From Candidatus Goldiibacteriota bacterium HGW-Goldbacteria-1 (lineage in GTDB: Bacteria; Oederibacteriota; PGYV01), in the NCBI GenBank assembly GCA_002839855.1, contig PGYV01000002.1, positions 279,570 to 343,569 of the forward strand: DNA of 64,000 nt. The letters run 5' to 3'. Within the stretch, counting starts at the first letter, position 1. Every line of letters starts with the position of its first letter. Made by a program: the position numbers and the translations under genes. The notes beneath the pieces were generated by a model. That model made no database searches. It saw only the letters and a program-made list of their open reading frames with translations, and was not told where the DNA came from. Below are positions 1-10,759 of this stretch, one piece after another.

Positions 1-3000
1 GATCAGTTTGAACTGCATGCCAAATTTCTGGCAGAGAAACATGATGTAAGCCTGAAAAAAACCCGGGAAAAACTCCTTATCCGCCTGAAAGATAATGAAC
101 AGATACTGCTGCGTACAAATAAAATGCTTAATGAAGCGGATAAAGCAAAAAATACCATTACTCCTGCCGGAGAATGGATTCTGGATAATTATTACCTTAT
201 AGAAGAACAGATACGCCTTGCGCAGAAATTCTTCCCAAAAGTATACAGCCGCGAACTTCCCGGCTTGTCTTCAGGGCCTATGTCCGGTTATCCAAGGGTT
301 TATGATATTGCAATGGAAATAGTATCGCATGGCGACGGCCGTATTGACGTTAAGGGTTTAACCGCGTTTATTTCATCTTATCAGACAATAAAAAAATTGA
401 AACTTGGAGAGTTATGGGCAATTCCCATTATGCTGCGGCTTGCTCTTATAGAAAATCTAAGGCGTGTTTCTGTTTACATGATGGTTACGCAGGTGGACAG
501 GGATAAGGCGGATTACTGGGCAAACAGAATTCTGGAAGTGGCGGTTAAAGATACTGATAATTATATTCACGAGATAGCGGCAATGGCAAAAGATAATCCC
601 CCCATGTCGGACTCTTTTGTGTCGGAATTTGTAAGGCGGCTTCAGGGGCAGAGCGCGAACATTGATCTTCCTTTAAACTGGCTGGAAAAGAAACTGTCAG
701 AGCAGGGCGAAACAGTGGAAAGGCTGATACGATCAACCAGCCGTAAACAGGCGGCTAATCAGGTTTCTATTGCTAATACTATAGAAAGTTTAAGGCTGCT
801 GGAAGGCACCGACTGGCATGAATTTGTTGAAGCGCTAAGCGCTGTTGAAGAGGTTTTAAGAAAAGACCCGTATGGTGTTTACGGCACAATGTCTTTTGAA
901 ACCCGAGATGCATACCGTCATGTCATTGAAAAGTTGGCAAACAAGAGCAGGCTTACAGAAGAAGATGTGGCTTTACGGGCTTTGCAGATTGCGTCTCTGG
1001 CGGCGGCAGATAATAAGGGTAAAGATGCATCCGCGCATATAGGGTATTATCTTATTGACAAAGGGTTAAAACAGCTTTATAGCGAGCTGAAAATAAGGTT
1101 TCCTATAAGCGCGCTTTTACAGGCCAAAAAGACGGCATTGTCAATGTCATTATATACGGGGTCTATTGTATTATTTACATGTATCGGTTTAGCGGCAGGT
1201 TTGTTTTTAGCGGGCATATTAGGGCTGCGCGGCTGGCTGAATTACGCTATTCTTTCAATACCCCTTCTTTTTGTCACAAGCCAGACAGTTGTTTCCATTA
1301 TTAACTGGATATCCACTATTATCGTAAAACCAAATAATCTGCCAAAAATGGATTTTTCTAAAGCAATAACAGCCGGCGCGCATACGCTTGTAGTTGTGCC
1401 CACGCTGCTTAATAACAGGCAGGGGATTGAATCGCTTATAGAAAATCTGGAAGTCAGCTACCTTGCGAATAAAGATCCGCAAATAAGTTTTGCACTTCTG
1501 ACTGATTTTAAAGATGCCCTGCAGGAAAACATGCCGGAAGATGAATCGCTTCTGTCTTTTGTAATCGAAGGGGTAGAAACGTTAAACAACAAATATCCGG
1601 GCAAAGACGCTGAAATATTCTATTTTTTTCACAGGAACCGTAAATGGAATCCGCGTGAAAAGTTGTGGATGGCATATGAAAGAAAAAGGGGAAAACTTTC
1701 CGAACTTAACATGCTTCTTAGGGGCAATGGCAAAGATAAATTCAGTGTTATAAAAGGTGATGTACAGCACCTGCAGGACGTAAAATATGTAATTACGCTG
1801 GATACAGATACAAGAATGCCAAGAGATGCGGTGAAAAACCTGGTGTCTATTATCTGCCATCCGCTTAACAAACCCGTGTATGATGAAGAAAAGAAACGCG
1901 TGGTATCCGGATACGGAATTCTTCAGCCAAGGGTGGAAGCCGGCTATCCGGGGGAAAATCCATCCGCTTTTGTGAAAATTTTTGGCGGCGAAACAGGCAT
2001 TGACCCGTATACAAAAGCCGTTTCAGATGTTTATCAGGACCTGTTTTTTGAAGGTTCATTTATAGGAAAAGGCCTTTATGAAGTCGATGCTTTTGAAAAA
2101 TGTTTAAAAGACCGGCTGCCGGAAAATCTGATACTTAGCCATGATATGCTTGAAGGGTGTTATGCCCGCTGTGCCCTTGTGACCGAAGTTGAACTGCATG
2201 AAAAGTACCCTACGGCATATTTAAAGGATGTCAGCCGCAGGCGCCGCTGGATACGCGGCGACTGGCAGATAACACAATGGCTGTTTTCAACAGTTCCCGG
2301 TTTTAACGGTAAAAAAGTAAAAAATCCGCTGTCTTTTTTATCGCAGTGGAAAATACTTGATAACTTAAGGCGCAGCCTTGTTCCTGTCTCTGTTTTTATA
2401 ATATTTTTATCCGGATGGATAATGTTTAAATCTTCGTGGCCATGGACTATATACATTATACTGCTTTCAGGCCTGCCTATACCGGTAAAATTGATGTATG
2501 ACGCGGGAAGAAAACCGGAAGGCATAAGCATGGAATCCCATATGTCGGCATTATCTGCTTCGTTAACAAACCGAGGCCTGCAGTTTTTGCTTTCTTTTGT
2601 ATTTATAGTGTATGAAGCCTATTACAATATCGCAGCCGTGGTTACCACTTTCTGGCGTAAGTTTATCACGCGCAGTAAGCTGCTGGAATGGAATACTTTC
2701 GCGGAAACGGAACTTGCGGGAAATATTACCGCGTTTGATTACGTCAGAAAAATGATTGCGGCTCCGTTTGCGGCGTTGTTATGCGCCGCATCGGGATGCG
2801 TAAAATCGGACCTGCCTGCGGTTATGATATTGATTTCATGGATGGCTTCTCCTTTAGTTGCTTATATTATAAGCAGGCCGGTTTCATTACGCCGCGACGT
2901 ACTGTCCGCGTCAAAGAAACTCTTTTTAAGGATGTGCGCAAGAAAAACGTGGAGATTCTTTGAAGAATTTGTGACCGCCCGAGACAATTTTTTGCCGCCG

Positions 3001-6000
3001 GATAATTTCCAGGAAGAACCATTGGGCATGCCCGCGCGCAGGACTTCTCCCACAAACATTGGGCTGTCTCTTTTGTCCAATCTCACGGCATATGATTTTG
3101 GCTACATTTCAATGGCGGTAATGCTTGACAGGACAAAGAAAACACTGGGCACCATGAACGCGATGGAAAAATACAGGGGTCATTTTTACAATTGGTACAG
3201 CACAGAGACCTTAAAACCCCTGCTTCCGCTGTATATTTCTTCAGTTGACAGCGGCAATCTTACAGGCAATTTACTTGTTATGCGTTCGGGAATTCTGGAA
3301 ATGCGCGGGGAAAAGATTATTTCTTTTAAAATAATTGACGGCCTTTTGGATACGCTTAATTTAATCGTGGAAAGTTTTAAGGAGCCGGTAAAAAACACGT
3401 CTGCCGCATCCAGGGAAACCGCTGTAAGAATAGAAGCAAGGCTTAAGCGGATGGGTGATAAACTTTTATCTGTGCCTGAAACACTTCCGGAATTGCACAT
3501 GCTGATACGCCATTTGTCAGCCGAGTGTTCCAAAATGATAATTGACCTTGATTTTATGGGGCTTGTAAAAACCAAGAAATGGGGCATGGCTTTTGAAAAA
3601 CATTGTTATCACTGCCTTGAAGATATGGTATATATGGCGCCATGGCTGCAGCTTCCTACGGAAATACCGGGCATGTGGGATAAAGATGAAGAAAAGCAGA
3701 ACGAAATGCGCGCTATTTTACGGGAAGAATTAAGGCATCTTGAAACGATACCTGTTCTTAACGATGCGGCAAGGCTGGAATTAAAACTTATTCCGTTAAT
3801 AGATAAAATTCTTAACTCTTCTGAATACAGTAATGATGAAAAAACATGGTTTATGGCTCTTAAAGACGCGGTATCACGCGCGGGGACAAGGGCGTATGAA
3901 CGGATAGCTATAATTGAAGAACTGGCGCTTTCCTGCGGTGAAATGTCAAATGTTGAATATGATTTTCTTTATAATAAGTCCAAACATTTGTTTCATATAG
4001 GATATAACGCGGGTGAAAGAAAAACTGATGCTTCGTGCTATGACCTTTTAGCGTCGGAATCTCGCCTGGCAAGTTATATTGCCATTGCTCAGGGAAGCGT
4101 TCCTCAGGAACACTGGTTTATGCTTGGAAGGCTGCTGTCAAAACGCGGCGGAGATCCGGTTTTGGTATCGTGGGGCGGTTCTATGTTTGAATACCTGATG
4201 CCGCTTCTTATAATGCCGGATTACGAAGGTACGCTTCTTAACAGGACTTATAAAGCCATAGTGGGAAGGCAGATAGACTACGCAAGGCGCAATGAAGTGC
4301 CATGGGGCATATCAGAATCAGGATATAATAAAGTTGATGTTACCATGGCTTATCAGTACCGTTCATTTGGCGTGCCGGATTCTGGCTTTAAAAGGGGATT
4401 GGCAGAAGACCTTGTAATTGCCCCATACGCGTCTGCAATGGCTTTAATGGTGGAACCGGAAAAAGCATGTGAAAATCTGGAACTTTTGAAAGATAACGGA
4501 TTTGAAGGGGATTATGGTTTCTATGAAGCCATAGATTACACGCCGGCGCGCCTTGCCACGGATGAAAATTACTCGGTGGTAAAATCATATATGGCGCATC
4601 ATCATGGTATGTCGTTTTTATCTTTCGCTTATGTCCTTTTAAACAGGCCTATGCAAAGGCGTTTTTTGGCTGATCCAATGTTTAAGGCCACAGAACTTCT
4701 GCTGCAGGAAAGGGTTCCTGTGGATGTGCCTTTTCTTTATGACACAGAAGTCACAGGGCCGCTTAGGCAGGTGGAAGAAAGGGAAGCTTTACTGCGTGTA
4801 TTTACAAATCCGGATACTCCTACGCCGGAAATACACCTTTTATCAAACGGAAAATACAGCGTTATGGTTACAAACGCCGGCGCCGGGTACAGCAGATGGA
4901 AAAATATCGCGGTAACCAGATGGCGTGAAGACGCGGCTTTGGATAATGAAGGCACATTTGTGTACTTAAGGGATGTTAAGACCGGGGATTTTTGGTCTGC
5001 CGCGCACCAGCCGACACTGAAAAAATCAAAAAATTACGAAGCGGTTTTTTCGCAATCACGCGCGGAATTTAAAAGGCGTGATTTTAATATTGACACGCAT
5101 ACAGAGATAGTTGTGTCGCCGGAAGATGACGTGGAATTACGCAGAATCAACATAACCAACAGGTCGCGCGATAAACGCCGGATAGAGTTTACCAGCTACG
5201 CGGAAGCGGTGCTTAATTATCCTGAAGCGGATCAGGCACACAGCGCTTTCAGCAATCTCTTTATACAAACGGAAGTTATTAAACCTTATCAGGCTATAAT
5301 CTGCGGCAGAAGGCCGCGTTCTGAAAATGAAGCGTATCCTTTTATACTTCATCTTATGGCTGTTCATGGCAATTCAACAACGCCCGCTTCATACGAAACT
5401 GACCGAAGTAAATTTATAGGGCGCTGCGGTACGACGGCAGACCCCGCGGCAATGCACGATAAGGGAGTCCTATCGGGTACTCAAGGGGCGGTAATTGACC
5501 CTGTGCTAAGCATACGAGGCTGTGTGGAACTTGATTCCCAGGAATCGGCTGTGATTGATTATGTTACGGCAGTATGCGGCAGTATGGAAGACGCAAAAAA
5601 ACTGATTGAAAAATACAGGGACCGTAACCTTGCGGACAGGGTTTTTAATCTGTCCTGGACACACGGGCAGGTGGCGCTGCAGCAGATAAACGCGACAGAA
5701 GCGGAAGCGCAGCTTTATGGGCGCCTTGCCGGCGCTATTGTATATGCCAATCCGGCGTGGCGCGCGGCCGCAAGTGTACTTAAAAAGAACCTTAGGGGGC
5801 AGCCGGATTTATGGGGGTACAGTATTTCAGGCGACCTGCCTATAGTTCTGGTGCGCGTGGAAGACCCGGAAAATCTTGATATAATCGACCGGCTTATTCA
5901 GGCGCATTCATATTGGCGTATGAAAGGTTTAAGGGTGGATCTTATTATATGGAACGAGGATCATTCAGTCTATAGGGATGATATGAGCGAGAAGATAAAC

Positions 6001-8652
6001 AGCCTTATATCCAAGAACGGTCCGGGCATGTCAAACCAGCCCGGAGGAATATTTTTAAGGCGCGCCGATCAGATGTCCGAAGAGGACAAAATACTTATGC
6101 AGGCCGTGGCGCGGATAATAATTACAGACAGGGGCGGAACACTGGCTGAACAGATAGAACGCATGTCGCACATAAGGCCGCAGCGGCCGCAGTTAAACGT
6201 AACTAAAAGGTTTGGTATTGAAAAAGAAGATGAAGGTATCAGCGAGCGTAAAGACCTTGAATATTTTAACGGACTGGGCGGGTTTACCCGCGACGGCAGA
6301 GAGTATGTCATTAATACAGCGCCCGGCAGAAGAACGCCGGCGCCATGGGCAAATGTGCTGGCAAATAAAAACTTTGGAACGGTAATATCAGAAAGCGGAA
6401 GCGCCTATACCTGGAGCGAGAATGCACACGAGTTCCGCCTGACCCCATGGAAAAATGACCCTGTTACCGATACCTGCGGAGAAGCAATGTACATCAGGGA
6501 TGAGGAATCCGGGCGTTTTTGGTCGCCTACACCGCTTCCCGCGTCGGGAAAAACAGGATATGTATCGCGCCATGGTTTTGGTTACAGTGTTTTCGAACAT
6601 AGAGAAAACGGGATAGAATCGGAACTGACTGTTTTTGTCTCTCTTGAACATCCTGTAAAGTTTTCTGTTTTAAAAATAAAAAATCATTCCGGGCGCAGGC
6701 GCAGTTTGTCAGCCACATCATACAATGAACTGGTAATGGGCACGCACAGGGATAAATATCACATGCATATTATTACAGAGGTTGACCCTAAAAGCGGCGC
6801 TATGCTTGCGTACAACCATTACAATAAGGAATTTCCGGACAGGGTTGTATTTCTTGATACAAGCGAGACCGCCCGTTTTGTAACAGGAGACAGGCACGAG
6901 TTTTTGGGAAGAAACGGGTCTATGGGTTCGCCGGCTGCAATGTATAAAGACAGGCTGTCGGGTAAAACCGGCGCGGGATATGACCCCTGTGTAAGCGCGC
7001 AGGTTAAATTTGAATTAAATGATAATGAAGAAAAGGAAATAGTATTTCTATTTGGTTCAGGCAAAAGCCCTGACGAGGCGCGTGAAATACTTCAGAGCTA
7101 TAACGGTTCAGCATTGGTGCATAAAGAACTTGAAAATGTATGGGAACACTGGAAAAGAAGCCTTGGCGTAATTTATGTTGAAACACCGGATAATTCCGTT
7201 AATTTTCTTGTGAACGGCTGGCTTCAGTATCAGGTAATAAGCTGCCGTTTGTGGGGGCGCAGCGGTTATTATCAGTCAGGCGGCGCTTATGGTTTCAGGG
7301 ATCAGCTGCAGGATGTTATGGCGCTTATGCATTCTCATCCGGAAATGATAAGGGAACAGCTGCTTACTTTTGCCTCTCATCAGTTTACAGAAGGTGATGT
7401 TCAGCACTGGTGGCATCCGCCGTCAGGAAGGGGCGTCAGAACAAAGTGTTCTGATGACTATTTATGGCTGCCTTTGGTTGCTTCTGTATATGTTATGGAA
7501 ATCGGAGATACGGGAGTATTAAATGAAAAAGTGCGTTTTCTGTATGGGCCGCAGGTAAATCCCGATGACGAGTCATATTACGGCATGCCGGGGATATCAG
7601 AAAACCGGGGAACTCTTTATGAACATTGTGTTGCGGCAGTCAGGCACGCTTTAAGATACGGAATACACGGGCTTCCGCTTATTGGCAGCGGAGACTGGAA
7701 TGATGGCATGAATCTGGTTGGTAAAGACGGAAAAGGCGAAAGTGTCTGGCTGGCATTCTTTCTGCATAAGGTACTTATGTCTATGTCGCAAATGGCAAAG
7801 CAGCACGGGGATGAAACTTTTTCCGATGAATGCCTTGAAGAAGCCGCAAAGCTTTCTAAAAATATAGATAAAAACGCGTGGGATGGAAAGTGGTATCTGC
7901 GGGCTTATTTTGACAATGGAGAGCCGCTGGGTTCTTCGTTAAATACAGAGTGCCGTATAGATTCTATTCCGCAGTCATGGGCCGTTATTTCCGGTGCGGC
8001 AGATCCGGCAAGGGCAAAAGAAGCAATGGACAGCGTGGATAAACTGCTTGTTGACAGGCAGGGCATGCTGATAAAACTTTTTACCCCGCCTTTTGATAAA
8101 ACTTTAAATAATCCGGGGTATATAAAAGGCTATGTGCCGGGCGTAAGGGAAAATGGGGGGCAGTATACACACGCTGCTGTGTGGTCTGTAATGGCATTTG
8201 CCGCGTTAAAAGACAGATCACGGGCGTGGGAACTGTTGAATTTAATAAACCCCATCAGGCACAGCGATACGGCAGAAAAATCCGCCTTATATAAGGTGGA
8301 ACCATTTGTTATGGCCGCTGATGTGTACGGTGTTGAATCTAACACGGGCCGCGGCGGCTGGACCTGGTACACGGGTTCTGCTTCGTGGATGTATCAGCTT
8401 ATTGTCAAGAATCTGCTGGGAATTCAGCTTAAAGTTGACCGGTTATATTTTGAACCGTGCCTTCCGAAAGACTGGCAGTCATTTAAGGTTCATTACCGTT
8501 TCCGGGAAACTTTTTATCACATATCACTGCAAAGGTCGGGGGCAGAAGATAAAGTAATATCGGTAACTGTTGACGGCAACGCGCATCAGGATTTATCCAT
8601 CCCGCTTGTTGATGACAGAATAGAACATACGGTGGAAGTGGTAATAGGGTGA
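1..8652 (+). CDS. ndvB: Cyclic beta-1,2-glucan synthase, 5' end outside the window
   Basis: The frame is open from base 1, so the start lies upstream; about 2,880 codons are visible, near the usual ~2,800-residue size of the NdvB/ChvB/Cgs family. Seen in order: an N-terminal part with PAGEWILDNYYLIEEQ, two membrane helices near nt 1140-1320, a GT84 core with TLDTDTRMP (nt ~1800) and RRRRWIRGDW (nt ~2235), more membrane segments to nt ~2880, two GT36-type beta-sandwich modules (nt ~4800-5500 and ~6350-7000), and a GH94-like catalytic part with YGFRDQLQD (nt ~7290) and GDWNDGMN (nt ~7690). The family makes beta-1,2-glucan from UDP-glucose at the inner membrane and trims or cyclises it. No NdvA-like exporter follows. 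The C-terminal end is intact. Confidence 0.93.
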   Translation, partial: DQFELHAKFLAEKHDVSLKKTREKLLIRLKDNEQILLRTNKMLNEADKAKNTITPAGEWILDNYYLIEEQIRLAQKFFPKVYSRELPGLSSGPMSGYPRVYDIAMEIVSHGDGRIDVKGLTAFISSYQTIKKLKLGELWAIPIMLRLALIENLRRVSVYMMVTQVDRDKADYWANRILEVAVKDTDNYIHEIAAMAKDNPPMSDSFVSEFVRRLQGQSANIDLPLNWLEKKLSEQGETVERLIRSTSRKQAANQVSIANTIESLRLLEGTDWHEFVEALSAVEEVLRKDPYGVYGTMSFETRDAYRHVIEKLANKSRLTEEDVALRALQIASLAAADNKGKDASAHIGYYLIDKGLKQLYSELKIRFPISALLQAKKTALSMSLYTGSIVLFTCIGLAAGLFLAGILGLRGWLNYAILSIPLLFVTSQTVVSIINWISTIIVKPNNLPKMDFSKAITAGAHTLVVVPTLLNNRQGIESLIENLEVSYLANKDPQISFALLTDFKDALQENMPEDESLLSFVIEGVETLNNKYPGKDAEIFYFFHRNRKWNPREKLWMAYERKRGKLSELNMLLRGNGKDKFSVIKGDVQHLQDVKYVITLDTDTRMPRDAVKNLVSIICHPLNKPVYDEEKKRVVSGYGILQPRVEAGYPGENPSAFVKIFGGETGIDPYTKAVSDVYQDLFFEGSFIGKGLYEVDAFEKCLKDRLPENLILSHDMLEGCYARCALVTEVELHEKYPTAYLKDVSRRRRWIRGDWQITQWLFSTVPGFNGKKVKNPLSFLSQWKILDNLRRSLVPVSVFIIFLSGWIMFKSSWPWTIYIILLSGLPIPVKLMYDAGRKPEGISMESHMSALSASLTNRGLQFLLSFVFIVYEAYYNIAAVVTTFWRKFITRSKLLEWNTFAETELAGNITAFDYVRKMIAAPFAALLCAASGCVKSDLPAVMILISWMASPLVAYIISRPVSLRRDVLSASKKLFLRMCARKTWRFFEEFVTARDNFLPPDNFQEEPLGMPARRTSPTNIGLSLLSNLTAYDFGYISMAVMLDRTKKTLGTMNAMEKYRGHFYNWYSTETLKPLLPLYISSVDSGNLTGNLLVMRSGILEMRGEKIISFKIIDGLLDTLNLIVESFKEPVKNTSAASRETAVRIEARLKRMGDKLLSVPETLPELHMLIRHLSAECSKMIIDLDFMGLVKTKKWGMAFEKHCYHCLEDMVYMAPWLQLPTEIPGMWDKDEEKQNEMRAILREELRHLETIPVLNDAARLELKLIPLIDKILNSSEYSNDEKTWFMALKDAVSRAGTRAYERIAIIEELALSCGEMSNVEYDFLYNKSKHLFHIGYNAGERKTDASCYDLLASESRLASYIAIAQGSVPQEHWFMLGRLLSKRGGDPVLVSWGGSMFEYLMPLLIMPDYEGTLLNRTYKAIVGRQIDYARRNEVPWGISESGYNKVDVTMAYQYRSFGVPDSGFKRGLAEDLVIAPYASAMALMVEPEKACENLELLKDNGFEGDYGFYEAIDYTPARLATDENYSVVKSYMAHHHGMSFLSFAYVLLNRPMQRRFLADPMFKATELLLQERVPVDVPFLYDTEVTGPLRQVEEREALLRVFTNPDTPTPEIHLLSNGKYSVMVTNAGAGYSRWKNIAVTRWREDAALDNEGTFVYLRDVKTGDFWSAAHQPTLKKSKNYEAVFSQSRAEFKRRDFNIDTHTEIVVSPEDDVELRRINITNRSRDKRRIEFTSYAEAVLNYPEADQAHSAFSNLFIQTEVIKPYQAIICGRRPRSENEAYPFILHLMAVHGNSTTPASYETDRSKFIGRCGTTADPAAMHDKGVLSGTQGAVIDPVLSIRGCVELDSQESAVIDYVTAVCGSMEDAKKLIEKYRDRNLADRVFNLSWTHGQVALQQINATEAEAQLYGRLAGAIVYANPAWRAAASVLKKNLRGQPDLWGYSISGDLPIVLVRVEDPENLDIIDRLIQAHSYWRMKGLRVDLIIWNEDHSVYRDDMSEKINSLISKNGPGMSNQPGGIFLRRADQMSEEDKILMQAVARIIITDRGGTLAEQIERMSHIRPQRPQLNVTKRFGIEKEDEGISERKDLEYFNGLGGFTRDGREYVINTAPGRRTPAPWANVLANKNFGTVISESGSAYTWSENAHEFRLTPWKNDPVTDTCGEAMYIRDEESGRFWSPTPLPASGKTGYVSRHGFGYSVFEHRENGIESELTVFVSLEHPVKFSVLKIKNHSGRRRSLSATSYNELVMGTHRDKYHMHIITEVDPKSGAMLAYNHYNKEFPDRVVFLDTSETARFVTGDRHEFLGRNGSMGSPAAMYKDRLSGKTGAGYDPCVSAQVKFELNDNEEKEIVFLFGSGKSPDEAREILQSYNGSALVHKELENVWEHWKRSLGVIYVETPDNSVNFLVNGWLQYQVISCRLWGRSGYYQSGGAYGFRDQLQDVMALMHSHPEMIREQLLTFASHQFTEGDVQHWWHPPSGRGVRTKCSDDYLWLPLVASVYVMEIGDTGVLNEKVRFLYGPQVNPDDESYYGMPGISENRGTLYEHCVAAVRHALRYGIHGLPLIGSGDWNDGMNLVGKDGKGESVWLAFFLHKVLMSMSQMAKQHGDETFSDECLEEAAKLSKNIDKNAWDGKWYLRAYFDNGEPLGSSLNTECRIDSIPQSWAVISGAADPARAKEAMDSVDKLLVDRQGMLIKLFTPPFDKTLNNPGYIKGYVPGVRENGGQYTHAAVWSVMAFAALKDRSRAWELLNLINPIRHSDTAEKSALYKVEPFVMAADVYGVESNTGRGGWTWYTGSASWMYQLIVKNLLGIQLKVDRLYFEPCLPKDWQSFKVHYRFRETFYHISLQRSGAEDKVISVTVDGNAHQDLSIPLVDDRIEHTVEVVIG

Positions 8653-8657
8653 ACTTA

Positions 8658-8726
8658 GTTACAAGTTACAAGTTACAAGTTACAAGTTACAAGTTACAAG
8701 TTACAAGTGGCAAGTTACAAGTTACA
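8658..8726. repeat. 7-bp tandem repeat ACAAGTT, about nine units
   Basis: Head-to-tail ACAAGTT units start a few bases after the glucan synthase stop codon. One unit near 8708-8712 is altered (GTGGC). The array ends near the 3' end of the minus-strand four-helix-bundle gene. Confidence 0.85.
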
Positions 8727-8756
8727 GTAATAACTTAAAAAAATAGATGACTAAAG

Positions 8757-9143
8757 TTATATGCGATTATGTTTAGCTGTTTTAATTGATGCGTGTATCA
8801 TGGCTGCTATTTCGTCAGCTTCTTTGTATAGAACTGTTACACTAGACTCTATTACTAAAGCTGATTCAACTAATAATTCAAACCAATGCTTGCTTTCATC
8901 AATTTCTTCGGCAACAATGCCCAGCTTTGCGATAAATTCAGCAGTAGAACGTGCTTTTTTAGCGGCACGGTAATTAGCCGACACCGACGTTGCGCTTCTT
9001 AAAAGTTGATTGCCTAACGATTTATAAATATGATCATAAGGAAAGTTTTTTACAAGTTTTATGACATCAACTGCAAATTTCTTTGTCCTGTTTTTTAACT
9101 GATCTTTTTCATTAAGTTGTAACTTGTCACCTGTTACTTGCAA
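8757..9143 (-). CDS. Four-helix-bundle protein (23S rRNA IVS / bAvd-like family)
   Basis: About 128 residues, almost all helical, with the family core LKNRTKKFAVDVIKLVKNFP, then GNQLLRSATSVSANYRAA and a C-terminal EADEIAAMI. This is the family first found as an ORF in 23S rRNA intervening sequences and related to Avd of diversity-generating retroelements; its cellular role is unknown. A TTG at 9143 is chosen as start because GGGGA lies about 8 nt upstream and it begins just after the comM stop (9146-9148). A TTG at 9164 would overlap comM. The first codons (LQVTGDKLQL) are translated from the inverted repeat that bounds the cassette. No reverse transcriptase or template/variable repeat is seen nearby. 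Confidence 0.8.
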   Translation of the reverse strand: MQVTGDKLQLNEKDQLKNRTKKFAVDVIKLVKNFPYDHIYKSLGNQLLRSATSVSANYRAAKKARSTAEFIAKLGIVAEEIDESKHWFELLVESALVIESSVTVLYKEADEIAAMIHASIKTAKHNRI

Positions 9144-9145
9144 CT

Positions 9146-10690
9146 TTATATCCCCACTTTCCAATGCTCTCTGTCCAGGCTTCTGTACTGAATGGCTTCC
9201 GCAATGTGGGTGGATGTAATATCCTCCGCGCCTTCTAAATCCGCTATTGTCCGTGATACTTTTAAGACACGGTCGTAGGCACGGGCGGATAGCCCTAAAT
9301 TCTCTATTGCTGTTTTTAATAATGCCTGCGATTCGTTATCCAGCTGGCAGAACTTTCTTGTGTGCCTTGGGCCCATGTGGGCGTTAAAGAAAACTCCGGA
9401 TTTTTCAAACCTTTTTTCCTGGGCTTTACGCGCTGCGTTTACGCGCTGCCGTATTGACGCTGAAGTTTCCGCCTCTGCTTTTGACGCCAGTTCGTTATAT
9501 TCCACTACCGGGACTTCCACATGAATGTCAATTCTGTCCAGAAGCGGGCCGGATATTTTGGACATATATTTTTCACGCTGAGCCGGCGTGCAGGAACAGC
9601 TTTTGGTAGGGTGCGTGGAATATCCGCAGGGGCAGGGGTTCATTGCGGCAAACAATACAAACCTTGCCGGATAAGTTATAGAAACAGCCGCGCGTGAAAT
9701 TGTCACATGCCCGTCCTCTAACGGCTGCCTTAAAACTTCCAGCACGTTTCTGTTAAATTCAGGCAGCTCATCAAGGAATAAAACGCCGTTATGCGAAAGC
9801 GACACTTCGCCGGGTCGAGGTACGGCGCCGCCGCCTATTAACCCGGCGTCAGAAATTGTATGGTGCGGTGAGCGGAATGGGCGTGTGGCAATAAGCGCGG
9901 TTTTTTCGCGCATGTATCCGGATACGCTGTGTATTTTAGTTGTTTCAATTGCTTCGGTTAAATTCATTTCCGGCAGGATAGTGGGGAACCTGCGGGCAAG
10001 CATTGTCTTGCCGGAACCGGGAGGCCCTATTAAAATTATGTTATGTCCGCCGGCGGCGGCTATTTCCATTGACCGCTTAACGTGCTGCTGGCCTTTAACC
10101 TCTGAAAAATCAATGTGATAAACTGAAGCCCTGGAAAAAACTTCTGTGATGTCTATTTCGTGCGCGTCAAGGGTAATTTCCCCGTTTAAAAAGTCAAATA
10201 CCTGCCTGAAGTGTTTTACCGCAAATACATCAATTCCTTCCACCACAGCTGATTCATCGGCGTTGGCAAAGGGGACGATAATGCCTTTATAACCAAGGTT
10301 CTTTGCAAGCAGCGACATTGACAATGCGCCTTTGACAGAGTTAATAGAGCCGTCAAGCGACAACTCGCCGGTTATCATGTAGTTTTCAAGTTTAGCGGTG
10401 TTTAAGGTGCCGCAGGCGGCTAAAATGCCTATGGCTATGGGCAGGTCAAACGAAGGCCCTTCTTTTTTGCGGTCAGCAGGGGATAAATTCAGGGTAATTT
10501 TCTGGTTGGGGGGAAACTCTATCATGGAATTGGTAATGGCCGACTTCACCCTGTCTTTGCTTTCTTTGACGGAAGTATCGGGAAGGCCGACAATTGAAAA
10601 ACCCGGAATTCCAAAGGTCATGTCTGTTTCTACTTCCACTTCATAAGCGTCAATGCCTAAAATAGATGCGGATTTAACTTTGCTTAACAC
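9146..10690 (-). CDS. comM: ComM/YifB family Mg-chelatase-like AAA+ ATPase
   Basis: 514 residues, full length for the family. Seen: an N-terminal Lon-like (S5-fold) domain with [14 protein letters not shown], Walker A GPPGSGKT (~residue 220-227), Walker B-type FLDELPEF, the cysteine-rich loop [17 protein letters not shown], and a C-terminal Mg-chelatase domain ending in a helix with YRSLDREHW. ComM is known as a hexameric branch-migration helicase that helps integrate incoming DNA during transformation. The GTG at 10690 is preferred over the GTG at 10699: AGGTGA is correctly spaced for it, and family members begin M-L-x-K-V-x-S. It lies 69 bp after the cNMP-binding gene on the same strand and could share its transcript. 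No other competence gene is visible. Confidence 0.93.
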   Translation of the reverse strand: MLSKVKSASILGIDAYEVEVETDMTFGIPGFSIVGLPDTSVKESKDRVKSAITNSMIEFPPNQKITLNLSPADRKKEGPSFDLPIAIGILAACGTLNTAKLENYMITGELSLDGSINSVKGALSMSLLAKNLGYKGIIVPFANADESAVVEGIDVFAVKHFRQVFDFLNGEITLDAHEIDITEVFSRASVYHIDFSEVKGQQHVKRSMEIAAAGGHNIILIGPPGSGKTMLARRFPTILPEMNLTEAIETTKIHSVSGYMREKTALIATRPFRSPHHTISDAGLIGGGAVPRPGEVSLSHNGVLFLDELPEFNRNVLEVLRQPLEDGHVTISRAAVSITYPARFVLFAAMNPCPCGYSTHPTKSCSCTPAQREKYMSKISGPLLDRIDIHVEVPVVEYNELASKAEAETSASIRQRVNAARKAQEKRFEKSGVFFNAHMGPRHTRKFCQLDNESQALLKTAIENLGLSARAYDRVLKVSRTIADLEGAEDITSTHIAEAIQYRSLDREHWKVGI

Positions 10691-10759
10691 AATAATCACC
10701 TGTAACTGCGCCGCATGCGGCCCAGCCCCTCTATGTTTTTATAACTGAATCTTAAATTA

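Larger units (their letters stand above)
8654..9150. mobile_element. Four-helix-bundle gene cassette with inverted low-complexity ends (putative)
   Basis: The left end is a tandem array of the 7-mer ACAAGTT (8658-8726). The right end (about 9113-9146) carries the same word in the opposite orientation, with AACTTGT and CTGTTACTTG. Between them is one gene. A similar pair of inverted words without a gene lies at 48121-48230. Calling this a mobile or once-mobile cassette is an inference; no transposase or clear target duplication is seen. Confidence 0.35.

Noticed and set aside
8757-9143. Diversity-generating retroelement (Avd gene)
   Set aside because: No reverse transcriptase and no template or variable repeats are found around it.
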